From positions 5,138,081-5,202,080 of the forward strand of contig NC_132888.1 of assembly GCF_030463535.1 (NCBI RefSeq): 64,000 nucleotides of DNA. Direction: 5' to 3'. This DNA is from Salminus brasiliensis (lineage: Eukaryota; Chordata; Actinopteri; Characiformes; Bryconidae). The notes under the pieces are model-generated. The model ran no database searches. It was not told the origin of the DNA and saw only the letters and a list, made by a program, of their open reading frames with translations. The stretch's first letter is position 1; every line of letters begins with the position of its first letter. Shown here in pieces: positions 11,793 through 23,900 of the stretch. The position numbers and the translations under genes were made by a program.

Positions 11793-12176
11793 GGCTCAAC
11801 TGACATTCAACTAACATTCAACTGAATGTCTAAATTCAACTGAACTCTATGAAATATCTATTAAATGTAACTCTGTGCCCAACCGTAACCTTAATCTTAC
11901 CATTGAATCAACCCTAAATCCCAACTCTAAACTTAAACTTAAACAAATTTTAAAATCCTTAGCCTTAAATCTAAATCTAACTCGAAATGAGTATGGTTAA
12001 AGTAAGGGTAAGGGTTAGGATTAGGATTAAGGGTTGATGTCAGGGTAAGGGTAAGGTTAAGGTTAGGGTTTGGTGTAAAGTTATATTCAATAGACAGTCA
12101 TTTACATTCAACTTAGAGTTCAGTTGAATTTAATAGACATCCAGCTGAATGCTAGTTCAAAGTCTCTGAGGCATCT
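11793..12176. mobile_element. Fold-back (long inverted repeat) element with telomere-like interior
   Basis: The left arm starts 'gaggctcaactgacattcaa' and the right arm, on the opposite strand, starts 'gcctcagagactttgaacta'; both continue through 'caactgaactct'-type sequence for about 70-80 bases. The interior has 'aaccgtaaccttaat' on the left and 'gggtaagggttaggattagg' on the right, so it is also mirror-related. There is no coding sequence. It looks like a non-autonomous fold-back or MITE element. Confidence 0.65.
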
Positions 12177-12825
12177 AAAATGGATCCACCATGTAAAGTA
12201 ATTTCATATATTTTAATACATGGCTCAATCTTTCTTAATGTGAGATACAGGGTCTTGCATAAAGCAACAATGTCAGCTCATACATTCCTACACATCTTTC
12301 AAAATCATTCAAAATGCCAGATTAGGTAACACACTAACAATGGCTAAATTGATCAGTTTAGGACCCTCTGGGTCAGAAGGGCCTACAAGTATTTCTCCAA
12401 GTACACCTAACAGCAGCCCTTCGATACAATGTAGTAGAATTCATAAGCTGTTGGCCATACTACTCTATGTTTATTGTTCATTCTCACCACGTATTTGAAT
12501 AATTCATGTATCCACCACACATGTATTTACACGCTACTTCAGTGCTGCCTGCATTAGCCTGGCTAATGCCACTGATACTGCACTCAGGCTATGAGAAGAA
12601 CTAATGTGTTCCTCCAGATGTCAAGCAGACCAATGAGAGGAAGCTGATGAGTGAGGGGAGGGGTTGGCCAGAGAACAGAGGTAGCCATGTAGCAATGTAG
12701 CTCACCTACATTTAGTCCTCCACAGGTCGATGTCATTTCTGGGCAAAGCCACAGTGTATGTGTGTGTGTATCTGTACACTCACCCACATTAGGACATGGC
12801 CTGAACCTCGAATGCACTGGTAAGT
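12177..12825. other. Gene-poor stretch
   Basis: Nothing recognised apart from a short GT run near 12757. Confidence 0.4.
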
Positions 12826-12864
12826 CTCTTTCTCTCTATCTCTCTCTCTCTTTCTTTCTTTCTT

Positions 12865-12931
<67 letters not shown>

Positions 12932-13010
12932 CTCTCTTTTTAGGTCTCTGTCTGACTCTCACAATCTCTCTCTGACTCTGTCTGTCTCTGTCTCTTTCTC
13001 TTTCTCCTCC
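12826..13010. repeat. (TC)n array and degenerate pyrimidine tract
   Basis: A near-pure TC array at about 12866-12924, flanked by degenerate CT-rich sequence. Confidence 0.93.
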
Positions 13011-14640
13011 TTGTTAACTGAAAAACATCATAGATTTCAAAAGCTTCCGTGCAGCAAGCTGTCAAATTGATTGTCATACTAGAGCCTTAGCTTGCAGGCC
13101 TGGAGAGGATGTGTCATTGCTCAGAGGTTTTCCCCTTTTTACTCATGGGCCTGTCTCTTTATCTCTCTTTCTCTGTCTGGACTTAAAGTGAGCACCTCAT
13201 TTCAGCAGTTTTGTTTTTCAGTAAAGTCTCCACGATAGCGCCCTGCAAATGACCTTTTAGGAGAACGCCAGGTGCACACATTGTTAGTCACTGTTCAGGA
13301 GACCAGCGTAGTGAGGAGCATGGTTCTGATCAGTAATGAATGATTAGTAAGAACTATTTGCAGTCGATTGATGATGGACTATTCGCCTATTTGCATAGGG
13401 GTCAGATTGTTATCGGCCTACACTTTAGGAAATACACGGGTGAGTTTCAACTTTTCAACAGTAGGGACTAGTGGATGATCGCATAGAGCATATTTATACT
13501 TTTACGTTTCTTTAGTAGCCTTTCCGCAAACTGCTAACTGTTACGCTTTGTCAGTCGACTGTGATGATTGCATTGTGGAACTCTTTACTGACCACAAATC
13601 CGTTTCTTAAACTAATGGTTACAGTTAGCGTGCATAGCCAAGAGCTAGAGCTGACTAAGCAAAGGCCTGTGGAATAGCAAACAACGCATTTACAGGCATA
13701 GTGGTTTTAATTGCAGCTGAAGATGAGCGCTAGCAGCACATTTTGGATGCATATGATCGAATATTGCTCATAGTATCACTATCACACCTTTGCAAGATAG
13801 AGCCGAGAATGTCAACCACGCATAATTATGATCGTTTTTGATTTTTGATTTTTTCTTTTCTTTTTTCGGTTTAATCTCTTTCAACCCCAGAAGTGGTGAG
13901 AAACAATTTCTGCAGTCTATAGAAACACCCTATGGGATTTCTCAGGGTTCAGTTTCACCTCCATCAGCAGATACGAGGTATTTATTGAAGAACATAGATT
14001 ATTATTATTACACATTTCACAGCAAGCCTTATATTTGTTTTGATCTTTCAAAAGTGGCCTTGTTTCTGCCTCGTTCACAAGCCTGTCAAACCCACATATA
14101 CAAAGACAAGCTTTTTTTCTTATGAATGATTACAAATTATATGAGTTGATTGTTCAGATATGTAAATATACAGTGTTTTGCAGCATATTTAACATTACTC
14201 TTACTTTCCATTAGTACTGTGATATCTGGCTTTCCACAGTTACAACATTCTGCATGACACACAACAAATAGACAGGCTTCCCTCCTTGTGAAGTAGCTTT
14301 CAAGATGCTAAATCCAAGAAAGAGAGAATAACCAGGGAACCAAGAGCAGGACAGCAATCATAAGTATGGAGTATTATAGTATGGAGTTTAGTTAATATTC
14401 CGTAGTTATATGAATGTTTTCTACAGTAAAACATTCAGGATAAACCAAATTTCTAGAGCGATTGATAAACGAAAGTTAAATTAGTAATTGTTTTGGAAAT
14501 TCTCTGCAACTTAAAATTTACTTGCTGGTTCATCACGGAAAATATTGCCTACGCCTGTACAAGTTCTGAAGTTGCGTTCGGAAGAGAATTGAGAAGAGAA
14601 GAGAGTCTGTCAAGCCCAATTCAAACAGGTTTACAATACA

Positions 14641-14641
<1 letters not shown>
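13011..14641. other. Gene-poor stretch
   Basis: A unique-looking, less AT-rich patch lies at about 13230-13720, but no open frame bounded by splice sites is evident. Confidence 0.4.

Positions 14642-14688
<47 letters not shown>
14642..14688. repeat. (TA)n microsatellite
   Basis: About 23 TA units. Confidence 0.95.
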
Positions 14689-14690
<2 letters not shown>

Positions 14691-17264
14691 TATTTATGTA
14701 TTTATTTATTTATACCAAGAAAGCTTTTGGGTAAATTGAATCTGATATGTATTCTACATACAATTCAACTTAAGTTAAATTATAAAAGTAGCTTTTTATA
14801 AAATATTCATTTGACAAACAAGTTCTGAAAGAGTGACCATGTTTAGTTTTTTTATGTTTACATTCACACAGTTCTCATTAAGCCCAGTATATAGTTTTTT
14901 TATCTATACTGTTTTCCACAAAATGTACAATAATTGAACATACTTTTACTATTACTAAATCACATTCACAAGCAAGTACTTTTGTACTTTTAGTCAAAAC
15001 CTATTTTACTAGGTGTATTTCTGCTTTTACACAAATAGGGAAGTACATGTAGTAGTAGTACCACTACAAAAGTAGTAGTAAAAAGTTGTGCTGACCCTTC
15101 TATCTATGTCTCATGCATCACACCACAGCACACCACAAGTAGCTTCATAATTAAAATATTTCTCTTTAGGCTTGTTAAGAAAATGTGATCTTTCTAAATG
15201 AAATAAACCAAAAAGGACATATCCATGTTATAAATGTTCTACTATACCTACTACTATATTTTCTATAAGTTGCAAGCTAAGTTAGGTTGCTATCTACCCT
15301 TTTGGTGCATGGATGAATTAATAGAAATGATGCATGAGGCAAACGCAATACATGTCAGATGATAGAAATTGAGTAAATGATGATGTTCTGAAGAATCTTT
15401 ACTTGATGCTTTGGTGATTAATATTCACACACATACAAGAGTTGCTAAGAAGAACAGCAGTCCACAAAAGCTAACTGTAACCACGCATGAAGTCATTAGA
15501 ACATTTCACATTTGTGGTAAATCTTCTTCTGCAAGTAGTGCAAGCAAATGGCCAAAACTTCTTGTAATTGAGTTAAGTATATCAAATGCACTAAAGTTGC
15601 TTAACTGAAACAAAACCATCTGTGATGAAAATTTATAATGGTCTTAATTTCTTCTAAAAGTGAGTATACAAAAATACATCAATTGAATAGAAGAAGTTGC
15701 TTATGCTTCCCTTTATGCTAAGAAAAGAATATACAAAATGGTCTGAGGGAAATACACATTATTTATACTTACTTTATGCTCTCTGTGCAGCTCAAGATTG
15801 CAGCTACGCCACTACTCCGATATACTGCTATACATTTCTTGCAATATTTGTGCAAGTTTAGGCTATTGAACTTTGCTGAAGACCAAACGTGAGAAGACTT
15901 ATCATGGGAAACAATACAAAAAATGAGTAATTGATAAGTTATAGCAGTGGGGATCAAAGAGTTAAGTCCATTTGGTTATCAATTCCAGTAATTTGGAAAA
16001 TGACCTCTATCACTTCACCACATCTACTTTCCACCCAATCTGTCATCATCACAACCAAACTGAGGGGGAGTGATTGCATCATTAATGTACACTTGCACGC
16101 ATGTTTGGGAGTTGTTAACACATTCTTTCCCCCAAAAAAACAGCTTTCACTGAGATAGGCGCTGAATGTCATTGAAGGTATTGTGATATGAAAAGCATGG
16201 CGGACAACCAATCGTACAAATCGCAGGCGAGCTGAGAGTTACTGTCCAAATACTGTGTCAAGAGGGCTACAGCATGTGTTCAGAACCTCAAATGCCACAT
16301 TAATTAATTTATTTAACCTTATAACCTAAATAAAGTAAATATTACTTACCCAATGTAGTAATACTATGTGTATCGCTACAACTGCAGTACTCATTCACAC
16401 TGCAGTAATTACTGCTTGTACGTACCACAGCTCTTACCATTATGATGCTTCTGTCTAAACTTTAACTCTTACCCTAATTTGCTTCTGTTCCAGAAGTAGA
16501 GCATATGGCACTGCAGCAAGTTCTCCGTAATTCTATGACGTATTGCCCCGTAATCAAACGATGTACCACTCACCACATCACTGTTACTACAGTAGATGTA
16601 TATCTTAACCAACCTACTGTATCACTTTGATACTGTTGTTGTTGATCAAACAAACTTGGAGCTTTGTCTTATGAGAAGCTGCGTACAGGCATTAGTCACA
16701 GTTTCATATTCTAAGGAGGTCTGTGGCTTCAGCTTCAAACTGTAGAGCGAAATTTCAAAGATGATGCAAAATGCGAAAGTTGTTCTCCGGCTGACATGGC
16801 TAGACAAGCCGACATACTCCTCCTACAGTCTGCTTTATTCAGATGACACATGTCACAATCTTTGTAAAACGGGCAAGAGATGCCCTTAAACAAGGACAGC
16901 AGACTTTCAGAGCGTCTTCTAATATGTTGACTGGCAGAATATGTAGGGTTAAGTTGCTATGACATCAAATTTAGTCTTCGAACTCATCAAAAACAGCCCC
17001 GTGTGAAGAGAGATTCAGTGGGATGGATTGAGTGGGATGGCTTTTTCACAGTCATACAGGGAGATAAGCTACATGCACTGACTACAATGTATTGCTTATG
17101 ATATTTTTAGCCTTAATGACCTAGATTCACCATATCGCGTCGATCTCAGAAGCGTCTTTCCAAATCCTTTCGCTGCAAACTTCTAGGATCACTAACAGCA
17201 GAAGATTACATTGGAGAGAACACCTTGATTGATGCATTGCAGATACATAACTTACTTTTATTGT
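14689..17264. other. Gene-poor stretch
   Basis: About 2.6 kb with no recognisable gene. The part at 16200-17250 is the least repeat-like and could hold regulatory or 5' untranslated sequence of zbtb32, but no motif shows this. Confidence 0.35.
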
Positions 17265-17480
17265 AGACTTACAAATAAAGATGCTTTAGACAATGCCATA
17301 GAAGATCCAATCTGGTCTAAGCAAGTTTGTAATGAAGTATGTCAGTGTGAAGAAAGAATCTTCACTTGATGCTTGATGTTTCTTTACAAATGTAAAGGTT
17401 CTTCACACTCACATATCTCTGTTACAAACACAGTTCTTTATGAAACCAAAAGTGGTTCTTTGGCAATGGCATTGCCTAAA
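17265..17480. mobile_element. Palindromic MITE family R4, diverged copy
   Basis: The left side reads 'ataaagatgctttagacaat' then 'gccatagaaga'; the right side on the opposite strand reads 'caatgccattgccaaagaac'. The same words ('gatgccatagaagaaccctt', 'aaaggttcttc') make up the clearer copy at 44746-44984. Confidence 0.5.
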
Positions 17481-17742
17481 TTGCTGTGATTAATTTAATC
17501 CTAAACATAACCTTAAATTTTACTTCAACCAAAACTACAGTATACATAGTCCTAAACCATGCCCTAGTCTTAATCCTATCACTAAGCTCAAAACTGTTGA
17601 ATTTCACCAATGTGTTTAAAATTTGATCATCTGAAAATAGAGACATGTAGCTATAAAAAAAAGACAAAAAAAAACAACAAAAAAAACCTTCAAAGATTTA
17701 AAGTACCTTCGTGATCACCAGATGATGTATAAGGTGATCATG

Positions 17743-17745
<3 letters not shown>

Positions 17746-17826
<81 letters not shown>
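17746..17826. repeat. (TA)n microsatellite
   Basis: About 40 TA units. Confidence 0.95.
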
Positions 17827-17830
<4 letters not shown>

Positions 17831-18754
17831 AGGATTAGCATAATTTGGGATTAGCATTTCTGGAAAATTCTGAAAAACACATTTGTTTAGGTAACTTTGA
17901 GCCAATTTTGTTATTATGCTGTTATTTCTTTTAGACTTCAGTATTTTACCTTTAAACTTTACACCCATATCTTGGTGTTGAGTATCTTTTTTTGTAACAA
18001 AAATGTCCAATTTTCAGATGCTTCCAATCCTTATCCAGAGTTACTTACATTTTAATCATATTACACAGTTAGGAGAATGTGTAAGGAATCTTGTCCAAGA
18101 ACCATTACTGGTGTAGAGCTTGCCCTGTTTAGGAATTGAACTCTAGTCCAAGGGTAGGGTTTGTGGAATTTCATGTAGATTGGGTGTTATCACTAAACTA
18201 CATTAAACCAATACATGCAGTGACAAATGTCTTCAGTCTGGAATACAAAACCAATAACCTCACCTATTTCTTCATTTTCTCCGGTCGTACAAATATGTAT
18301 ATTTATACATAGAATTTCAAAGAGGCCTACTGAAGGCACTCATTTTGCTTTTACAAGTACTTCAAAAACATGACCTGACCTGCTTTAGTGTATGATGCCA
18401 TCATTGTAATTGTATGTAAATTGGTTAGTATTGATGTGGGTGACAATAAAAGGCGTATTGACTTTGTCGGCTATGGAAAAAGTTTATCATTAAAGCTCAA
18501 TGTAATCAAAGAAGAGCTAGAAATTGATGTGGCATCAAGAAAGTACGAGAGACAGAGTTGTCTTTTACACCTGTGCCTAATTAGTTTGAAGTAGCCTCAG
18601 TATGTTAACACAATTCTTTTAGTTAGGATTTTAAGTTCTTTAACATTAGTTAAAAATAACCATTTAGAGTTTATCTTTGAATAAACTTTAATATGTTATG
18701 ATAGTTGTCCTAGTAAAGCTTTTTATATAACAATTTCACACACCATTTGTACAT
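17827..18754. other. Gene-poor stretch
   Basis: An eroded relative of the repeat at 18755 may lie at about 18015-18110 ('ccttatccagagttacttac'). A 68-codon open frame at 18388-18594 has no recognisable motif. Confidence 0.35.
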
Positions 18755-18835
18755 TTACATTTACATTTGAGGCATTTAGCAGATGCTCTTTTCCAGAGCG
18801 ACTTACAAAAGAGCTTCACTATTTACCCAAGAAAA
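18755..18835 (+). repeat. Fish SINE/LINE-type repeat fragment
   Basis: 'acatttacatttacattt' then 'ggcatttagcagatgctctt' and 'ccagagcgacttacaa' is one of the commonest teleost interspersed-repeat signatures. Confidence 0.65.
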
Positions 18836-19486
18836 AACTCAGCTAGTTTAAATAAGGTAAAAATTCAAAGATACCTCTAAGTTTGGACTCTACTAAACAC
18901 AAGTCATTAAGGTGACCACTCTACTACAAGTATTCTCGAAAGAGGTGTTGCATATTTTACAATATAAAACTAAGATAAAGGAAATCATCAATGATCTACT
19001 TAGCATTAGTGTTGAAGATTAACAGTGATGTATACAGAAAATAAATGTCTAATGTAATTTTTTAACATTGTGTATCTCACATGCATAGGAGGTTTAACTT
19101 TAAACATTTGTAGCTACAGTAAAGTCCAAAGAACCTTTATTTGATGTAAAGTGTCTTAACACTCCAGATCATAATTACAGACATGGTTCTTGCTGGGACT
19201 ATCATTGCTCAAATAACCAATTAAGCACCTTAACATTTGTACTATACTTTAGTTACAATAAAGCAAAGTCATGGTATGTACTGGTCAGTCACTTAGTCCA
19301 TTATTTATTAAGTCATGTAAATGCATAAGTGACATACTTCTTGAATTTTACAATTGAGTTTTCATGTAGTCTGACTGGCCATTTTTTGTGTGGTAGTCAA
19401 TAAGCCACTGGAGTTGTAATCTTAAATTTCAAAGAAATTGTCTAGAAATGCAAGAAAAATAACAGCAATTTTCTAATTGCAAAATT
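18836..19486. other. Gene-poor stretch
   Basis: No gene recognised. Words such as 'aagaacctttatttgatg' (about 19130) suggest eroded R4-type MITE sequence. Confidence 0.35.
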
Positions 19487-19850
19487 AAAAGTATTAAGTA
19501 TTGCTGAAGTAACTGTCTCTATTGTCTGGAGAAGAAGACTTTCTACACAATTTTACAAAATTGCTGTGAGGATTTGATTGCATTCTACGACAAGAGTGTT
19601 TGTGAGGTCAGTATGTTGGGTAATGATCACCACCCCACCTCACAAATCATCCCCAACTCCAAGTATTGGATGAAGCAGCAGAGAACACAGTTCCACAGTT
19701 CAATGCTGGAGGGCTTTATACCCCTCTAGCCTACCCCTTGCATTAGACAGCATGGTGCCAATAGGTTAAAATTCATCTGCTCCAGAAAGTCCTATTATAA
19801 TGACAGTTCTTCTCTACAAGGAATGTCTGTGTATTTGCACATCAAAGCAA
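19487..19850 (+). repeat. Dispersed repeat family R1, copy 3 (abuts zbtb32 BTB exon)
   Basis: Nearly the full R1 order: 'aagtattgctgaagtaactg', 'gatcaccacccca', 'gagaacacagttccac', 'tgctggagggctttataccc', 'gcattagacagcatggtgcc', 'ctgctccagaaagtcctatt' and 'tgtgtatttgcacatc'. It ends about 70 bases before the acceptor of the BTB exon. Confidence 0.75.
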
Positions 19851-20014
19851 AGACCCATTTAGTAAGCTTTGTAATTACTGATGTAGCTCCTCTTATCTCT
19901 CTTTTCCTTCTCATCAGGTTGAATGGAGATTCCCAGCACACGATCTATCCTAAACACCTTCCCCACTGTTCCTCATCCTTTCTCCGTGTTTCTCTTTTTC
20001 CTGAAGAAGCTGAG

Positions 20015-20985
20015 ATGATCCGTATTTATAACCCCCACCACTTGCCCTTTTTGCGCCAGACTGAGGCGTTTCTGCGGCAGGGTACCCTTTGTGACACTGT
20101 TCTCACGGTTGACGGTCACATCTTCAAAGCTCATGCATTGGTGTTAGCCTGGGCCAGCAAGAACCTTGAGCGCCAGCTAACCAGCCAGAATCCAGGTGCA
20201 GGCTATCGCTGCAGTGTAGGTAGCGTTCCTCCACACACTCTTAAGCAAATCCTGGACTTTGTGTACAGTGAGTGGGTGGAGGTCCCTAAAGGGGATCTTC
20301 CAGATCTTCTGAGGGGAGCTCAGCATCTGGAGGTCCAGTCACTTGTGGAGCAGTGTCAGGCGCAGATGAGGGTCCTGGAGGGGGTTAAAGATGCAGACCC
20401 AAAGCAGAGGCTGTCCCCTGATGTCAGTGTAGGGCATTGTGATTCAAATGCATGCAAGAAAATCCCCTCTTCTGATGAGGCGTCCCCTCTCAGTTCTTCT
20501 TTAGATTCTCCACCTGTGACACACTCTGAACCAGAAAGGTCAGGGCATGTCTCAAGTCCATCACCTCCCCCCCCACTGAAGCCCCCCTTGTCCATGGGTG
20601 TTCCATCTACTGCAACTTCCAGAGAAGTCATTGTTTCCAGTTTGTCCACGTCGCCAGCTCCAACCCCCACACTCCACTGGCCACCTCTAAACCCCTCCCG
20701 CCGGATGGTCCTGAGCTATAGAGACCTCATGGCGGTCCACACATTTCGAGCCTCCCAGCATATGGTGGCATGTTCCTACCCCACGCCCATGTACCCCTTC
20801 CTTCACCGCTCTGTCCAGCCCCAGGTGCCCTCCTCCCTGCTGGGCTACTCTGCCCTGGTCCATCCCTACAATCATCTGCTCCGCCCTAGACCTCTGACCC
20901 TGGATAGTCCAGTTGTGCCAAGCCTCAAGGGGAAGAACGGTCCTATCAGTACAACACTGGCAGGAGGTGAACAGGACAGAGAAAG
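20015..20985 (+). CDS. zbtb32: zbtb32 coding exon 1: BTB/POZ domain and linker
   Basis: An acceptor (cttctcatcag) at 19916-19917 would place the exon start at 19918, so about 97 bases of 5' UTR precede the ATG. The reading frame is open further upstream to 19823, but that part derives from an R1 repeat and intronic sequence. The donor is GAAAG|GTAAGG at 20985/20986, leaving two bases of a split Arg codon. The exon holds the whole BTB domain and the Pro/Ser-rich linker, and is more GC-rich than its surroundings. Confidence 0.92.
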
Positions 20986-23900
20986 GTAAGGTAACAGTTA
21001 ATGTCAAATGCACTAATTCTACCATTTCCCTTTTTTGCCACATGGTCTAAAATGACTTAGAATCACATTCCCTTCATTGCTGTATGCTAAAAATTAATCA
21101 TAGGTTTCTCGCCTCCTGCAAAGCTCCATTTAGACGGTAATAGTCGGTAACAGCAACAATGAAAAAATGGAAAATATGAATTTCCTATTAAACAGAATAT
21201 AATTCAGTGTGAACACCACACAAGATTATAGAGTATACCTGCACAGGGAGCAATGGATTCATACAAACAGATACCTTCATATTTTAATTCTTAAAATAAC
21301 TTGAAAAAAATGTGATCATAAAAAAATAATACTAAATATTCAGTGTATTCATACATATATCCAAGTATTGTACTGTACAAAAGCCTACTGTTAATGTGAA
21401 CAGCATAATTTAGTGAAAGAACTGTTTTTACAGATTATTATTAATAAATAGAATTATGGACTGCAAGTATTTAATATTTATTTAATTCCATTGCACTGGT
21501 GTATTTTATCACATTGTATTTTGTGGCCAGTTTATAACTGTTAGCCACTGGAGGCTGAGTAGATTTCATTCTGTTTTGTTTCATGTATCACCCTTTTACT
21601 GTGGTAAAATCAGCGTAACACAAGGCCCAGAGTGGCTTATTGCTCTGCTAAAAACACCTCGCTAGCCTATTATGAGAATGCTTTGATGCCTCAAAATCTG
21701 CCACTGTGCTGCACCTTTACGTATACTGCTCTCAGAAAAGATACTAAGTTGTATTTGACTGAGTACCAATAGTATCACTAGAGTGGCACATTTAGGAGTA
21801 TATTTCAGTACTTTTAATCAGGTTAAAAAAATATATATAATAATAATAAAAAGAAACTGTACCGTATTCCATATTCCATGCAGTTATTTGTTCAAAGCGT
21901 TTTAGGTTTGGTGATGTATTCACTTGTTTAAACCTCTTTAAACTCAATGTGTGCCCACACTTTATTTACTCACGCTTACAAATTTAAAAGTATGCTTAAT
22001 TGAATTTAAAGCCCAAAGGGTAAATTAGTTAAATATTGTATTTTCAATTGAAGGATATTCAACATACCTATTTATACACATATGAAAATATAAAGTATAA
22101 AAAATATATATATTTTGTGTGTTAAAAACATGTATGTCACACAAAAGAACATGTATCTCCAAAACGGCAACTAGTGGACGTCAGTGTAAAAATATTTTAT
22201 TATGAGTCATTCTGAAGCATTTCTATTGGTCCACTCATCATGAAATGATGAACACAATGTAAAGTACAGCTGTCAGATTCATATTATGACGAAAAGTGAA
22301 AAACAGCAAAAATGAAGTTACAAGGTGATGAGATCTGGCAATATGTCTAACTAATAAAAATCTAAAACGAAGATAATGTGCTTAGACAATAAGTATACTA
22401 CAATAATACTATAAGCCGCGCAACTTAAACTGAGTAATAACTGAGTAATACTTTCTGATTGACTTACCGGCATTCAGTAATCTGCATTATGTGGAAGATA
22501 CTAGCAAAAGTGATATCCATTGGAATGGATGCCGGGTCTGAATAAATTAAAGGTTGAACCCAAACATAATTGGAAATTGAAGTTGTGTTGAGGTTTTCTT
22601 AATATAACTCTAAAGCGATGTTGAAATGTTGCTACTCTTTTGAACATCTATAAAGCAAAATAATGAGTAATATGTAACTAATAGCATATCATAAATTATA
22701 ATGTATGTCAGAAATGCTACTAATTATTATATTGAAATTGAAATCATGCATTCTAATTAATTGAAGCTCTGTATGTGGGCCCACGCTTCAAATTTCTGCA
22801 TAGCGTACACCTTCCGTAGTTATGTTACATAAAGTAATTACTCAGTAGCGTGTAGTAGTAGTTGCCGTTAACGCAACTAAACCTTCGAGTCTGAAGGGTT
22901 AACATTAGTGGGAATCTTAACGTCAGTGTGTGACAGATCAGTCTTATTGTATCCACCGCGCATAAACATCTTGACTAATATACGTCTTACTTTCCAACAT
23001 ACATTTTTTCCTTAACCACCTCTCCACACCTACACACACACAGTTTTATCACAAGTGCACAGAGTTACCAATCAATTCTGTGCTTTAATTCATGTGTATC
23101 ATTAAGAATTTGATACATTGTTTTTGGTTATTGCTATTTTTTTAGCAATAGAAATTTTAAATTACCACTGCTGATCAGCCACCCATGCTGAAACCTCACA
23201 TACGCAGGTGCACTGTACGTCCGTGTGAGCCTTTTGCACTGTACAGCCTACTCGGTTCCTGTCTGAGAAGTGTTATGGAGCAAAAGGGCTAATACTATCT
23301 GGATGGAGAAACGGAGGGGAGACCCCTTCATTCTCCCTCATTACTCAAAAAACAAACATGAAAGTCTCTCTTTGTCTCCATTAGAGCCATGGGTGGTGTT
23401 TCAGTCTCATTTTTAGCCACTGTCTGCTTCTTACACACACACACACTCCATTCATGCAACAATTTTCTGACACTTTCTGACATCTTAAGGCCAGTTAAAA
23501 CAACAACAGCACTTCTTCTGCAAGTTGAACTGTCTGTGTAGGTTAGCATGTGGAGTCGATTTGCCTCAGATGTTTCTACTTTCGCTAATGCTCGATTTAC
23601 CTGCACAGCTGTACTCCCTGTAATGTTCACCGCTACCTAATGTAATGTAACCGCTGCCTATGTACTTTACTTGTGACACACTGAAGTCTCTTTAATCTGT
23701 AAGATGGCAACCGGGCACGACTGCCCTCCTGTTCTATTTTGGGAGGAAGAGGAGGAAAGAATCAAACCCGCAGATCTTTTCTCCCTCCTTCTGTAGATGT
23801 TAATCTGTGTCCACCTTCATTTTGGCAGAGGAAACCATCGCCTTCTTGCTTCGCTTCCTGTCACACACGCGCACACAAATACACACAAACACACACTTGC

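Noticed and set aside
12000-12070. Interstitial telomere
   Set aside because: The TTAGGG-like words are degenerate and lie inside a symmetrical inverted-repeat element, so a true telomeric array is unlikely.
15931-16211. Two overlapping open frames of 75 and 85 codons on opposite strands
   Set aside because: No domain, signal peptide or splice-site support; length is expected by chance.
19823-20014. N-terminal extension of the BTB exon frame by 64 residues
   Set aside because: The first part lies in an R1 repeat and a splice acceptor at 19917 precedes the natural Met at 20015, which sits right before the BTB domain.
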